Origin: Cinclus cinclus | Taxonomy: Eukaryota > Chordata > Aves > Passeriformes > Cinclidae | Direction of reading: 5' to 3' | Assembly: GCF_963662255.1 (NCBI RefSeq) | Contig: NC_085050.1 | Location: 18,227,662 to 18,291,661, forward strand | DNA: 64,000 bases | In this document: positions 1-12,730 of the stretch, in pieces | Layout: every line of letters starts with the position of its first letter | Position numbering within the stretch: position 1 is the first letter of the stretch | Program-made: the position numbers and the translations under genes | Notes under the pieces: generated by a model | Databases searched by the model: none | The model's input: the letters and a program-made list of their open reading frames with translations, nothing else | What the model was told of the DNA's origin: nothing

Positions 1-1959
1 GACTGGCTTTAGACCTGCAACAGAGGGAGCCTGCAGAGCAGATTATGGCTAGCATAGGTCATCTGGTAATGTTTACTGAGAGAAAGGGGTTTTCACTACC
101 CCTTTGTGTTCTGAACCACCCTACTTGGAAATAATGTGAATTTTACTGGCAATTCTATGTAGCAAATCCCAAATAAAATCCTTAAGAAGTGTAGTCACTA
201 CAATATCTAACAAATCCATGGGTAGTGCAATACTTGGTAGGAAGCTGCTAGTGCTCAAATTTTACCTTATTGATGTTTTAGTAAACGCTTGTGAGACTGC
301 TCTGAATCATGGGCTGACAGAAGGCATAATTTCAAAGTCAGAACCAGATCATTTCAAACATGCTCTCAGTGCTTCTGCTGGCTTTCAACAGCTTAGATAT
401 TACTGAGTATGGGACAATATCTGAAGTCCAGTCACTAACGTTCGAAAAAAATTAGGCGGCTGAGTGTAGACCAAGTGTCATTTAAAGCCCATTTAAATCA
501 CTAAATTTTAAATTAAATGTGTAATGAAAATGCTGAGAAAAGACCCTTAGTGTAACAAAGCCACTCAGTGCTGCTAGAACACAATTACTTCTGAATAGTT
601 GTTTTCTACAGAGCTTGGAATTCAGTAGGTTAAATTCAGCAATCAGGTAAATACATACATTTTAAAAGTGAAAATTGTTTTCATTTACTTTTTTAAACTA
701 ACATTAAAACTGGCAAACTATGTGTTTGCAAATGGCATTCAAACTGAGATTCTAACTGTTTCTGTAATTGTGAGCCAGTGACAAAATGCTTAGAATCAGA
801 GTGAATTTCCAAAAACATCAAGTTTTGGTATACTTCTGCTCTTTTGGAATATAATAGCAAACAGCAGAATTATGTCAAATGTTCTTTTTGGAGTTACTTT
901 CCTTATGCTTCATATATGCTTCCTTATTTTCCATATGCTTCAAAACAGAATTTTTTCATCATCTCATTTTTAAAGTGGAATTTTTATATTTTCAGTAATT
1001 CTTGTTCATTTTATTCTCACAATTCTAGATGGTTTTTGAATCTGTTTGCATTAAATCCCTGTTTGCATTTCCTATTCCCTGTTTCTTTGGGAAAAATATG
1101 AGAAAAACATCCAGAATTGTTTTCAAGTTATCTTATGTTTCCATTGACCACCCATGGAAAGAGGAAACATTTTAGTCTACTTTTACTCATTTCCTAAATA
1201 ACATGCACCTTATTTTGTTTCTTGAAGTAAAGTCATAAAGAGCAGTGATAGTAACTGTGGGAAAGCAATTCTTATGAAAGAATCAGAGTAACAGTCATCA
1301 GGCATATCAGAAGTTTATGGTTCCTCTTTATAATGTCTCCCCTTTGATCTCTTCTCCTTGCCCCAGGTCATACTGTGCCATTGTGTTAAGCAGATTCCAA
1401 CAAATATTTCTGTTTAATACAGCATGATATGTCCTGGTACACACATCCCCACACTCTTACTAAAAGACATTTACGCTTTATTTATAATTGTTTGAGTGTA
1501 CAGAATTTTTCATAACTTATAGAGAAAAGGGCCGTGATTGTGTTATATTTTACATATTTGAAAACTATGCAATGTTTATCTATAAAAATGTAAAAAGGAA
1601 CTACTGTATATTTTGTAATATAACTTTTCAGTTGTTTGTAACTGTGTATACTGTGTATTATGGAGCCTGTTGGCTCCATCAATAGGTTGCTTAAAATTAT
1701 TAGTAATGCAGAGACAGATTTCTTAAAGACAAAAACAAATATAGACTTTCCTAATATGGCTTAATGCATAAGGATATTAAACACTATGTTTCTAAAAGAT
1801 TTGAATTTTCTGTAATGAGAAATTTTGGAAATACAATGTTTCTAAAATACTTTTTTAAACTCTTAAACACTTTATCTTTTAACTGTTTCAAGGACAGCAT
1901 ATGTCTTTATATTTTATCATGAATGTTCATCTTGTCTGTCCTCATGCATTGAATGTAAA

Positions 1960-1965
1960 AATAAA
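1960..1965 (+). terminator. Possible polyadenylation signal of a gene entering from the left
   Basis: AATAAA followed by an A-rich stretch, after about 450 bp of very AT-rich UTR-like sequence. In other vertebrates SLC34A2 lies on this side and points towards SEL1L3, so this could be the end of its 3' UTR. No coding exon supports it in the window. Confidence 0.25.
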
Positions 1966-4900
1966 GAGAAGTTAAAAAAAATCTTTTCATAATATCTATT
2001 TATATACACATCATGGAATCTTGTAGAAGAAAAGTGTTCATCCAAATTCTAGCTTGAGCTTATGCAATGTGCTAGAAATGAGAAGGCTTTTTTACCATGA
2101 GCACTAAAGAAAAGCACCTGTTTGTCCAATATTTTCATATGAATGAGAGATTTTCATATGGGGAAAAACAAAAAGAATTGCTCAGTGCAACTGTGTGGGT
2201 CAAGATATTTTTCTGGCTGAGTGCTACAGACTGTCCTTAGTGAAGGCAAGCATGTAAGAGCAAAGCCAATGCTATTGTGGCAACAGGATGCATGATGAGC
2301 CACCACAAATTATCCCTGTCTCTGTCCTAGGCTCACATTCTTCCTTTATCCTCTGGCAAACAAAGCATCTCCACAATGCTCCTTATACCCCATGACCTGA
2401 GCGATGTCCAGCTTATAAGGGGCAAAAATATCCACCTTACTCTTTTTTTTTAATCAGACATGACTAATGGCGCTTAAAATTAACCATAGAGAAATAAAAA
2501 GTGCTCTTTAAATGTGTTAAAGAGTATTGAAAATATTAATAGTCTTCCTAATTATGAGCTCAACAGTAGCTGAGGAACCAGCCCCAAAAGCACCTCTCAT
2601 ACCCAATTACAGCATGTTTTGTTGAAATGAAGTTAGCAGAAGTATTTCTTATAACACCAATATTTATGAAATAAAGCAGTTTCTTCTGAAAATGCTGTAA
2701 GCACCCTAGGCCCATGATTTAGAACTTAGAGTTTCTTACATCCATGCATAAATACTATAATTCGTCATCTTCCATAATTGTTGGGAATCAAAGAACACTT
2801 AGGACACAGGCACACATTGTGCCACCCACCTTTCCATTTCCAAACTGCCTGGGACAAAGTTCAGCAATGCCTATCACTATTTAACCAATAGCAGCTAAGT
2901 CATGGAGCTCTGCACTCATCAGAATCTTTCAAAATGTGCAAACAATTCCTCAGCTCATTGCCTGTTTTCTGTCCTCTTCCCCTCTGCTTGCAACTTAACC
3001 ATGTTGTCCACAGCTCCTTTTTGGTGCTCCTGTGCTTTTTTAGTCTCTGCTGAAGTGCCACATTTGCTTCCCCCAGTTTCAAACTCTTTGTAACACTGCA
3101 TTGAAGCACACCAGGTGCAGCATTCTGGTTAGTCTGAAATGCAGCTTGAATGCTCCATCACCTTTTCCTTCACCATGCCATGTGGTGGTGGGCACCCAGC
3201 CAGGCCCTTTGGACAGCCACTCACCATGCCATTGAGAAAGGCTGATCCACAAAAAATTATCTGGGGGTGTAGGCTGGTGTGCTACCACTGGCAGCAGCTG
3301 AACCAACACAATCAACACCACAGGATCTCATCAGGTCTTTTAAAAATAAATAGTGAGCAGTGTGAAGCAAAAATCTGCTGTTTCAAGAACTCATGGGGAA
3401 GGATACCACACACATAGCAGGGAATGCCAGGCCATGTTCCTGTTGCATCATCTCAGTGGGCTATGCTTCTATGCAAGCACTTTATCTGCATTCGGATGTT
3501 TTTTCACTAATGGCCACTCCTGGTATTGCCACATGCCAGAGGCATGACACTGGATGTGTAAACCCACTCATGCTATTTTTACAGAATATTCTTTAGCTTG
3601 TATTCCCTTTATGACAATTCTACTACAAAGAAAACACCTGATCCATATGAGAGAACTGAGTGTTCACTCTGCATATTGGATAGTAATGACACTGATTTAA
3701 TGGAGTTGTCCCTAAGCAGGTTTCCCCTAATGACTGAGATCTGAGTGTTTCAACAAGACAAGAGAAGCAGAGCAAAGGCTAGAATTAAACTGTCACAAGC
3801 ATTGTGTGTTACTCAGTGCCTGATGAAATTCCCTAATTGCCATTTACACTTTTTGTGTATCAATCTTTTTACATGGCTCAACATCTAAGGACACATCACC
3901 ATGACATAAACAATCAGGGTAATTACAGGAACAGATATTTTGCAACCAACACCACAGCTGATAGACTGGGGTTTTTTTTACACAATGCAAAATGCATAAA
4001 TTATAGGACATGTAAAAAATTTATGGATCGCATGGTGCCCTTGGTGAGGCAATACATGGCCATAATTGACATTAGGAAAATTGGTGCTCAAGTGAGTGGG
4101 GAGAGCATTAAGCCCTATTTTAACTGAGTAATGCAATGGCCTAAGGCCCTGGATCTCAAATGGTTGCCAGCTTGAAGGCTGGCTCTGGTGTTGCTGCATA
4201 GTACAAACAAATTATGTAGTCTCTTGTTTCTTGCTTCCTGCTGTTATATCATCTGAAAAGATATTCTTAAAGATACTTATCAGTGCAATTTCCTTGTCTT
4301 CCTCAAAGACTATGCTAGAAGAGTTTTGAACACTCCCCAGCAGATTGGGATGCTTAGGTGCAGAGCATCCTTTGGGCTGTGCTTGAGGACAGGTGTGACA
4401 CAAGGAGTGTTTCTGAAGAAAATGACAGCACAATGGCTCAAATTACAGGCTTGTATGCTAGAAATGGGAAGAAGCTGAGCCTGAGTATATCCTGGGGAAA
4501 TCTACTTAGCCTGGTACTTAGCCTTTGGCCAGGCTGGACATGTCTTCACTGCCCTCAGAGCTGACACCTCTATCCATGGACAGGGGAAAGAAGAAATCCC
4601 AAGCAGCTCATTGTGTCTCAGGTGGGACCCCATCTCTGCCTTCAGTCCTTTCTGCTTGTGGCAGCTCTTCTTCCTTCCCTTCAAACATAACAATGATGCT
4701 AAACCAAGGAATCCCCAGGCTGATGTTCACCCAGCTTGGGAAAAGGAGGGGCAGGGAATGACATTTTGCTTTGTCCCCTCCTTCCATCACATTGCACGCT
4801 TGGGTTGCTGGGGATTGAAGAATCACAGACAGAGCAGGAATGGGGCTGGAGGAACAGAGCTCCAGAACAGGCCAGGATTTCCGGGGGTGGGATGAGGTGG

Positions 4901-7900
4901 AGTTGATACTGGGGCTGGATGGACCTGATGGTTAAATGACTGCATGTACATGGCAGCAGGCAGAGAGCACTTTGCATTCATCAGCAGCAATTTCAACACT
5001 ACCTTGAAACACAGGGAAAGGAATAAGTTTTACTTCCCTTGGAGTAAAACAAAATGCCTGGTGAGCCAAGCAAGGATGCATGGAGCTGGAAGTCCTCTAA
5101 GAACCTCATGGTTATGGATGTGATGGAGCAGCTCCAGTCTACGCCTCCTAGTCAGATGACCACCAGCCATGCATTCACAATATCAAGTCCTAAATGAGAT
5201 GGGCTCAAAGCATTCGATGAGATGCTGTGAGAAAGCAGCTCAGTGTTCAGGGGCACCTCAAACCAGGGCTTTATCTTGGGCACTGCCAGGGGAGGGATGG
5301 AGGAGACTTCTCTCCCTCTGCAGGAGAGCAGCCAGGCCACTGCACCTCAGGTGTGCACCCACCTGGAGCGTTGTGTGCAAGCACTTCAGGTGGGTACACT
5401 CAGGACAGATGTCTGCAGAAGGAAGAATGACCCATGAGAGAAAGTAAGCAGATACCAGTGGCTATAAAGCTGAGATATTACCGCTAGGAAAACAATACTG
5501 TTGAAACCAGTAACAGAGAAAGAGCCTGAGAGTGTAATTTGTGGATCATTCAAGGTCATTGTTAGTCCCTTGAGAGAATGACAGGTCTGGTTCTTGGTGA
5601 TTTTGGAGATTCTGATTTAGTGGTTTTCTACTGTTGCAACGAACTGTCCTGTAATGGATATGAATGTTGCCTGAGAGCACTACAAAGAATCTTCCTCTAT
5701 TGTAAAACTAACTTCTTACCAAATCATATTCAGCTGCCCCTCTTGGATGTGAGTCAGAGGTATAATACCTGAGAGACAACTTTTAAAACTCTTAAGATGT
5801 CTTGACCATGAGTAACAGATGATTTGAATAAATTACATTGAGTCACAGCTTAGTGTAAAGCTTTTGGGCTTTCTTACACCACGTGCAGCAGTGCCTGGCC
5901 AGGGAAAGCTTGTCACACCATACTGGCAGGAATGTTTGAAGCTACATTTACTCAGCCTTTGTCACTTTTAATTAAAACCCATTTCAGGACACCCTATTGG
6001 GTAACTTTTGAGCAAGAGTAATTAATGAGATTTTTGGTCAATGAAAATGTTTCCACAGAGACACTATAGATATCATCAATGGAAGGTGTTTTGGGGGTCA
6101 AAATCTCAAGATGGTAAGAGCTGGAAGGACCACTCAGCCAGAGCATCCACAAAGGCAAAACATAACCTCTGGGTGAATTAAGGTATTTGTAGGGCAGTGA
6201 AAACACGAGAGATGTGACAAGATACAGTAACCAGGTCTGCTTTTTTGGGGTTGTCCCCATACTCACATCATCACTGTGATGGAGCTGTAGGGTTTTGAGG
6301 CCACCCTGGCTCTTGGGATTTGGACATCAGGGCTTGGGGCTGGCTCAGACACAGGACAGAATGTAGAGAGAGAACAGCAGGGTCTCCTCCCTCTTTTGTT
6401 CAGTCATAGATCTAAGCCAAAATGTCAAATACATGAGTTTTACAAAATGCTCTGTTCCTCACTAGATGGTGAACACTTACTACTTTCACATCAAATTTTG
6501 CATTTAGAAGTCTTAGGAACTTCTTCAAATTGACAAGGGAGACTGAATGGCAGAATTCCTGTAGTGTACATAGAGTATGTTCAACAAAGCAGACTCTGGT
6601 TAATGGAAAATATCTCAGAGCTGGGAATGGATTTCACATCTGATGAGTAGAAAGGGCCATTCCAGCACCATCTGTTGACATATCCTGGCAATTCTCCTAG
6701 TTGCAAATCCCAGAGGAATTTAAAATTTCCTCGGCCAGGTGCCTTGCTCACCTCGGAAGGAGGCATTGACCTTAGCCTCTGTAAGGCACAATTTTCAAAG
6801 CCTGCCTATGCCTGAATGTGCATGCTGTATGATGGGAAGTTGTCAGTCTTAGGCCTGCAAATTATTAGTAGGATAATTGCTTCTGGGTAAGATACCACAA
6901 GCAGTCAAAATTTTTGTTGTTTATTTTTAAATAATCACATGTATTTCCATACATGGAAATAATTAAATAGATGTGAAAGATAATGAAGTAGCCCCCAAAA
7001 TGTTACTTTATATTTATTGGATACAAACAAATGTCATTCAAGGTGGGTTGGGAAACTTTTTTCCTGCTAAAAGTTTCAAGCAGCTTTTCAGCTTAAAAAG
7101 GATGAGAAAAATTTCTCTAGAAAAAGAAAGTATCTGAAATATCGAAATCAAGCTTCCTGTGGCACAGCTGGGGAGGCTTAAAAGCAAAATAAAGGGATTG
7201 AAAACAGCTGAAAATGGACTGACAAAAACTTGTTAGGGGCAGTCAGCTTCAGGCTTGCTGATATGTGTTAGGAACAGTCCTGTATTTGTGTGTCTGGGGC
7301 TTTGCTAATGGTGGGCGTTGCTCCTAGAGACACATAGTCTAAAGATGTGGCTGTTTAATGACGAGATAAGTGTTCAATTATTTTATAATTTGGCACCTGT
7401 TACTTGGTCTGAATCTACAGTATTATAACAGGAAGGAGAAAGGTTTCTATTCAGAGTATTTTCTTGAGCAGAATGAAATGTGTGGAAATTTTTGGGCATG
7501 TCAGAAATGTTCTGAAGGGTGTACCCATTGAGGATATTTTTGTTGATTTTTATTGCAGAAGTAGTTTTCTATCCTTTCTCTTCCCCAGTCATGAACTAAC
7601 TCATGTGGAGGTTTAGAGTCAAAACTTGCTCTGTTGGCTGTGTGGCAGGTGTGATGGGAAAATACTTGATTATTTATTATGTCTGTAGGAGAGAAAGAGG
7701 TCTAGTCCTTTTGCAAAAATATCCCATTTTTATTAGACACTGTCATGCTGGTTTTGTATATTTCATCTAAAGACAAATGATCAAAGGAACAATCTATTCT
7801 TCACTTTTTTTATTGGTGGCACACAAATCCTGAGGCTACTGTTACGTGTGCTTCCAGCAAACAGAGGTCTTCAAGGAGGATACTGAGAGAATGTTCTGAA

Positions 7901-9771
7901 TCTAATGTAGGTAAAATAAATTTGTCTTGTGATCTAGATCATGCACCTCATGAATTTATGCCACCTGTGCTAATAAATGTATATTGGGGTGGACACACTT
8001 CACACACTTCAGTGGTTGAGATACATGCTGAGGCTAGTGGCACAGAAACTGTGGCAAAAATATGGAAAATTTACAGGGTACATGTCCAGCCATGTCCTGG
8101 ACCAGCTGTGGATGTTCAAAGTCTGAGATGCTTTCTGTAGGATTGCCACTCAACATCAGCAATATAACATGGCTCATGAGATCAAGCTGGGTTCAAGAAT
8201 TATACAATCTGGACTTCACCCATTATTGTTGGCTGAAAGGGGACCATTACCTCCTCACTAAAGAGCAGAGGTCAACTTTTTAATAGCATCTGGGATAGTC
8301 TGTGCAAGGATGAATCATTCTTGAGCTACTTTGTCTTCTGCTACACACAAACTTCCAGGAGAATATTCTAAACTCTTCTGTGCTGTTATAAACAAATCAC
8401 TGTAATTTTCAGAGAAATGCAATCAAGACCAAGAGAACTGCTCTTCTATTTCTGCATGGAACAGTGATGGAGACTTTAAAAGGCTTCAGAATACTCTCAG
8501 GTCTCTGGTGACTGTGTGGTTTGGGTTTTTTTGTGTGTCCTTTTTGTTTTTTCATTGCTTCCATTTATTCACAGTCAAAGAAAAATGGCTTTCTTTTACA
8601 GCTACCCTAAATTTAAAGCGCAAAACTCTGGTTTTGTTTGTTGTGTTGGTTTTGGGTTGAGTTAATTTTCTTTATGGTAGCTAGTATAGGGTCATGTTTT
8701 GGATTTTTGCGGAGAACAGTATTGACAATATGAAAATGTTTGCATTATTGCCAAGCAGTGCCCACAAAGCCTTTTCTGCCCCTCAGCCCATCCTGCCAGG
8801 AGGAGGCTGGTGGTGCACAATGAGATGAGAGGTGACACACCTGGGACAGCTGGCCAGGTGTGACAGCAAGGGAGATTCCATCATACCGAGCACATACAGC
8901 TGGGAGAAGAAGGATAGGGAGACATTTGGAGTGATAATGTTTGTCTTTCTGAGTCACTGTTTTGTGGGATGGAGCTGGTGTCCTGGGGGTGTCTGAGCAC
9001 CCCCCAGCCCATGGGACACATGAAAGAATGCCTTGGTTTGCTATGCTTATATGCTTGGCTTTTGCTTTACCTGTTAAACTGTCTTTATGTCAATACAAAT
9101 ATCCTAAATATCCTCTTTCATTCTTCCGATTTTCTCCTCCCATCCTGGAAGTCTGTGTGAATGAGTGGCTGTGTGGGGCTTGGTCACCTACTGGTCTTAA
9201 ACTATGTCATGTGTCAAAGAGATCAAGGGTGAGATAAATATCTAAGATATTTTAGATCAATTATTCTTTAGTGAAGTAGCATTAATATTGTGTGTCTTCA
9301 AAAACTGCATCTTGAACTTCTTTGTCCTAGGCATGTATTTGTTAACACAAATAGTGTAACCATTTTAATGTTTCAAAGAAAACGCTTCAGTTGGATTATG
9401 TGAAAGAATCAATTGCAGGTATCTTGTCTATTTGCAGAAGGGGCCTTTATTGAACCTCTTCAAATAGTTCTGGAATGATATGAGGCAGGTACGCAAAACA
9501 TAGAGTAGATAGCTAAACTTCTGCTTTCATTTGCAAGTGGTGATGGAGTAGGTAGATGCCTGGGGAATTCAAATGTTATGGTTTTTATAGGCAAACTTAT
9601 GGCCACAAAAGTTATTTTATCTGAAGGAAGTTTTTTTTTTTAAAAATGCATGTTCTCCTAACAAGCATTTAATGTGTCACAAAAGAATCTAAATATTCCT
9701 GGCATAATGGTATTGGGGCACAAGGTAAAGAGGCAGGGGAGGAGGCAGGGATTTGCAAGCTAGTCTGGTAC

Positions 9772-9812
9772 TTTCTTTCTTTCTTGTTCTCTTTCCTTCT
9801 GTTTCTTTCTTG
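9772..9812. repeat. CTTT-rich pyrimidine microsatellite
   Basis: Imperfect (CTTT)n tract: CTTTCTTTCTTTCTTG and further CTTT units. Confidence 0.65.
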
Positions 9813-10523
9813 ATAACTGAATTATCACATGGGATGACACATTTTTTTCGGATGTGTGCATAGGTTCTTTATTAATTGAAATGTTGAACAAGGTGATTTT
9901 TATCTGTCATATCAGCAACAGAGGGTAGCCAACTCTGTCATGCACTATCTGTCTGTGGGGCTGATAGTATCCAAGTGCCAAGGATATCCTGTGCATTGGC
10001 ACCAGGTATTTGAGATACGAAGTTTTTTATCTCCTTTTAACATTGTAAAGACATAGAGGGTATGTTTGCAGAGCACACTAATGTAGTGCCACACAGGATA
10101 GAAGAATTTGCCCTAGGAGAGCCCAAAAAGCAGGTTGGGCAGCAACACTGCTGCCTGACAGCCTCTGGTCCCTGCCACCAAAGGCTCAAACCTGCACTCG
10201 CCATGGTTGTCTCTGCATGGCTGCCACTCTTCTGGTGGGTACTGGCCTCTGTAAGGACATGCTTTGAATCAGTGTAGATAACCAACTTGAATTAAGAGGA
10301 TTAGAAATTATTATCTGAAGAATGTGGCAATTACTCTAGGCTTTGGAATATTTGGATTCATGTCTCTAACCTATGGCAGATCTTCAGGTCAGAAATTTAA
10401 CTCTTAAATATTGCTTTATTAGTGCTTCTGAAGGCTGCTGGTGATATTACAAAAAAATTATTGATTGGCGTTAGACAGGGCTGAAAAGTAAAGACTTAAA
10501 AAGATCTAGAGGAAAGAATTCTG

Positions 10524-12730
10524 ATCACAGAATGGGTAAAGTTGGAGGAGACCAGAGTTGGTTGGTCAGTCATCTGGTCCAACCTCCTTGCTCAGGCAGG
10601 ATCACCCTAGAGCACATGGCACAGGATTGCATTCAGACAGTTCTTGAATATCTCCAGTGACAGAGACTCCAAGATCTCTCTGGACAAACTGTTCCAATGC
10701 CCCATTACTCACACAGTAAAGGTTTTCCTCATGTTCAAGTGTAACTTCCTGGGCATCAGTTTCTGTCCATTGCCTCTTGGTCTGTTTGCTTGGCAGCGCT
10801 TAGCAGAGCCTGGCTCCATCCTCTGACACCTCCCTTCAGATACTGACAGACATTGATGAGCTCCCCTCTCAGTTGTCTCTTCTCCAGGCTGAACAGACCC
10901 AGCTCTCTCAGCCTGTCCTTGTAATAGAGATGTTCCTGTCCCTCCATCATCTTTGTCACCCTGCTCTGGACCTGCTCCAGGAGCTCCATGTCTCTCTTGT
11001 ACTGAGGAGCCCAGAACTGGACACAGCACTCCAGATGAGCTTCACCAGGGCTGAGTAGAGGGGCACGATCAGCAGCCTTGATCTGCTGGCAATGCTCTCC
11101 CTAATGCACCCCAGGTACCATTGGCCCTCTTGGCCACAAGGGCACTGCTGGCTCGGGGACACTTGGTGTCCACCAGGAGCCCCAGGTCCTTCCCTGCAGA
11201 GCTGCTTCCCAGCACGTCAGTGCCCAGCCTGTGCTGGTGTGTGGGGTTACTCTTCCCCAAGTGCAGGACCCTGTGTTTGTTGAATTTTAGACGGCTCTTC
11301 TCTGCCCATCTCTCCAACCTGTTGAGGTGAGAGACAACATCAAAAGCCTTGCTGAAGTTCAGGTGGAAAACATCTACTGCTTTCCCCTCATCTGTCCAGG
11401 TAGTTGTTTCATCATAGGAGGCAAGCAGGTTGGCCAAGCGTGATTTATCTTTAGTGAGTCCATGCTGACTATTCCTGATCACCTTTGTGTTATCCATGTG
11501 GATAGAGATGGCCTCCAGAATGAGGTGCTCCATCACTTCTCCAGGGATTGAGCTGAGGCTGACTGACTGGTAGTTATCTGGGTCCTCCTCCTTGACATTT
11601 TTGAAGACTGGGGTGGCATGTGTTTTCTTGCAGCCCTCAGATACCTTTCCTGATCTCCATGACCATGGAAGGCCTTGCTATGGTGTCTGCCAGCTCTCCC
11701 AGCACTTGTGGATGCATTCTTCACTTCCCGTGGACTTGTGGATGTCAAGCTTACCTGGGTGTTCTCTAATCTAATTCTTCTTGATCACAGGAAAGTCATC
11801 ATACCCTTACCTTGGTCTCCTGGGTCAGAGATTCCTGAGGGCTGGTCTTGTCAGTGAAGGCCAATGCGAAGAAGGTGTTTGGTAACTCTGCCTTCTCTGC
11901 ATCCTCTGTTACCAGAGTCCCCCACCATTTAGTGACAGGCCCATATTATCCCTTGTTTTCCTTTCATTATTGATGTATTTGAAGAAGACTTTCTTGTCCT
12001 TGACATCTTAGGTCAGGTTTAATATCAGATGGTTCTTGACCTTCCTGGTTTCAGTCCTATGCACTCTGAAAATACCCCTACATTCATTCAGAGTGGTCCA
12101 CCCTGCTTCCACCCTGAGTGAATTTCCTGCTTACACTTGAATAAGGACAGGAGTTCTTTAAACATCCACACAGGTCTCTTCACACCTCTGCCTGACCTCT
12201 TGCTCATTGGGAGGCACTGTTCTTGAGTCTGGAGGAAGTGATCTTTGGCTATCAACCAGCCCTCTTGAACCCCTTTTCCCTACAGTGCCTGTTCCCATGG
12301 ATTCTTCCAAGAACGTCCCTGAAGAGGCTAAAGTTGGCTCTCCTGAAGTCCATAGTTGCAATCTTGCTTCCTGCCCTGTTTCCTCCTTGCCTGATACTGA
12401 ACTCCAAATCTCATGGTCACTGCAGACAAGGCTGCCCCCAGCCTTCCTATCTCCAGCCTTGGAGGCCTTCCCTGTTTGTTAGCATGAGGTTGAGAAGCAA
12501 ATTCTTTATTCCTTGTGGGAACTCCACTACCTGTGTCAGGAATTTGTCACCAGTGCTTTCCAGGAACCTCCTGAATGGATTGTTTGCGATTCACTCTTTC
12601 TTTTCCAGCTGATGTCAGTGTAGTTAAACTCGCTCACAGGAACTAGTACCTGTGATTTTTGAGGCTGCTAACAGCTGCCAGCAGAAGGCCTCACCCACTG
12701 ATCAAGCTGCCTGATCCTCTTCAACTTCTA
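10524..12730 (-). mobile_element. Degraded CR1 LINE, 5'-truncated and internally deleted
   Basis: Read on the minus strand, this shows a CR1 second ORF in order: the C-terminal part of the endonuclease (about 12350-12725), the linker, the start of the reverse transcriptase (about 11330-11620, with VIRNSQHGLTKDKS and FSKAFDVVSH), then directly the distal part (LNRLERWAEKSRLKFNKH) and the CR1 3' end at 10524. The central RT block with the FADD catalytic motif is missing, the junction being near 11325. Frameshifts and stops break the rest. It is a dead copy, not a host gene. Confidence 0.85.

Larger units (their letters stand above)
1..10523. other. Intergenic DNA, no gene recognised
   Basis: AT-rich sequence with no exon-like conserved protein, no RNA gene and no clear mobile element. 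Short ORFs (all under about 100 aa) have random-looking composition. A somewhat GC-richer stretch at about 4350-5450 has overlapping ORFs in several frames and nothing recognisable. A few old repeats may be too diverged to see. Confidence 0.6.

Noticed and set aside
10037..10285. Minus-strand ORF with YTDSKHVLTEA, resembling a retroelement RNase H motif
   Set aside because: Only about a dozen residues are suggestive; the rest has no RNase H or integrase pattern and there are no flanking pol or LTR features.
12207..12612. Plus-strand ORFs of about 90-130 aa
   Set aside because: They are antisense readings of the CR1 endonuclease region.
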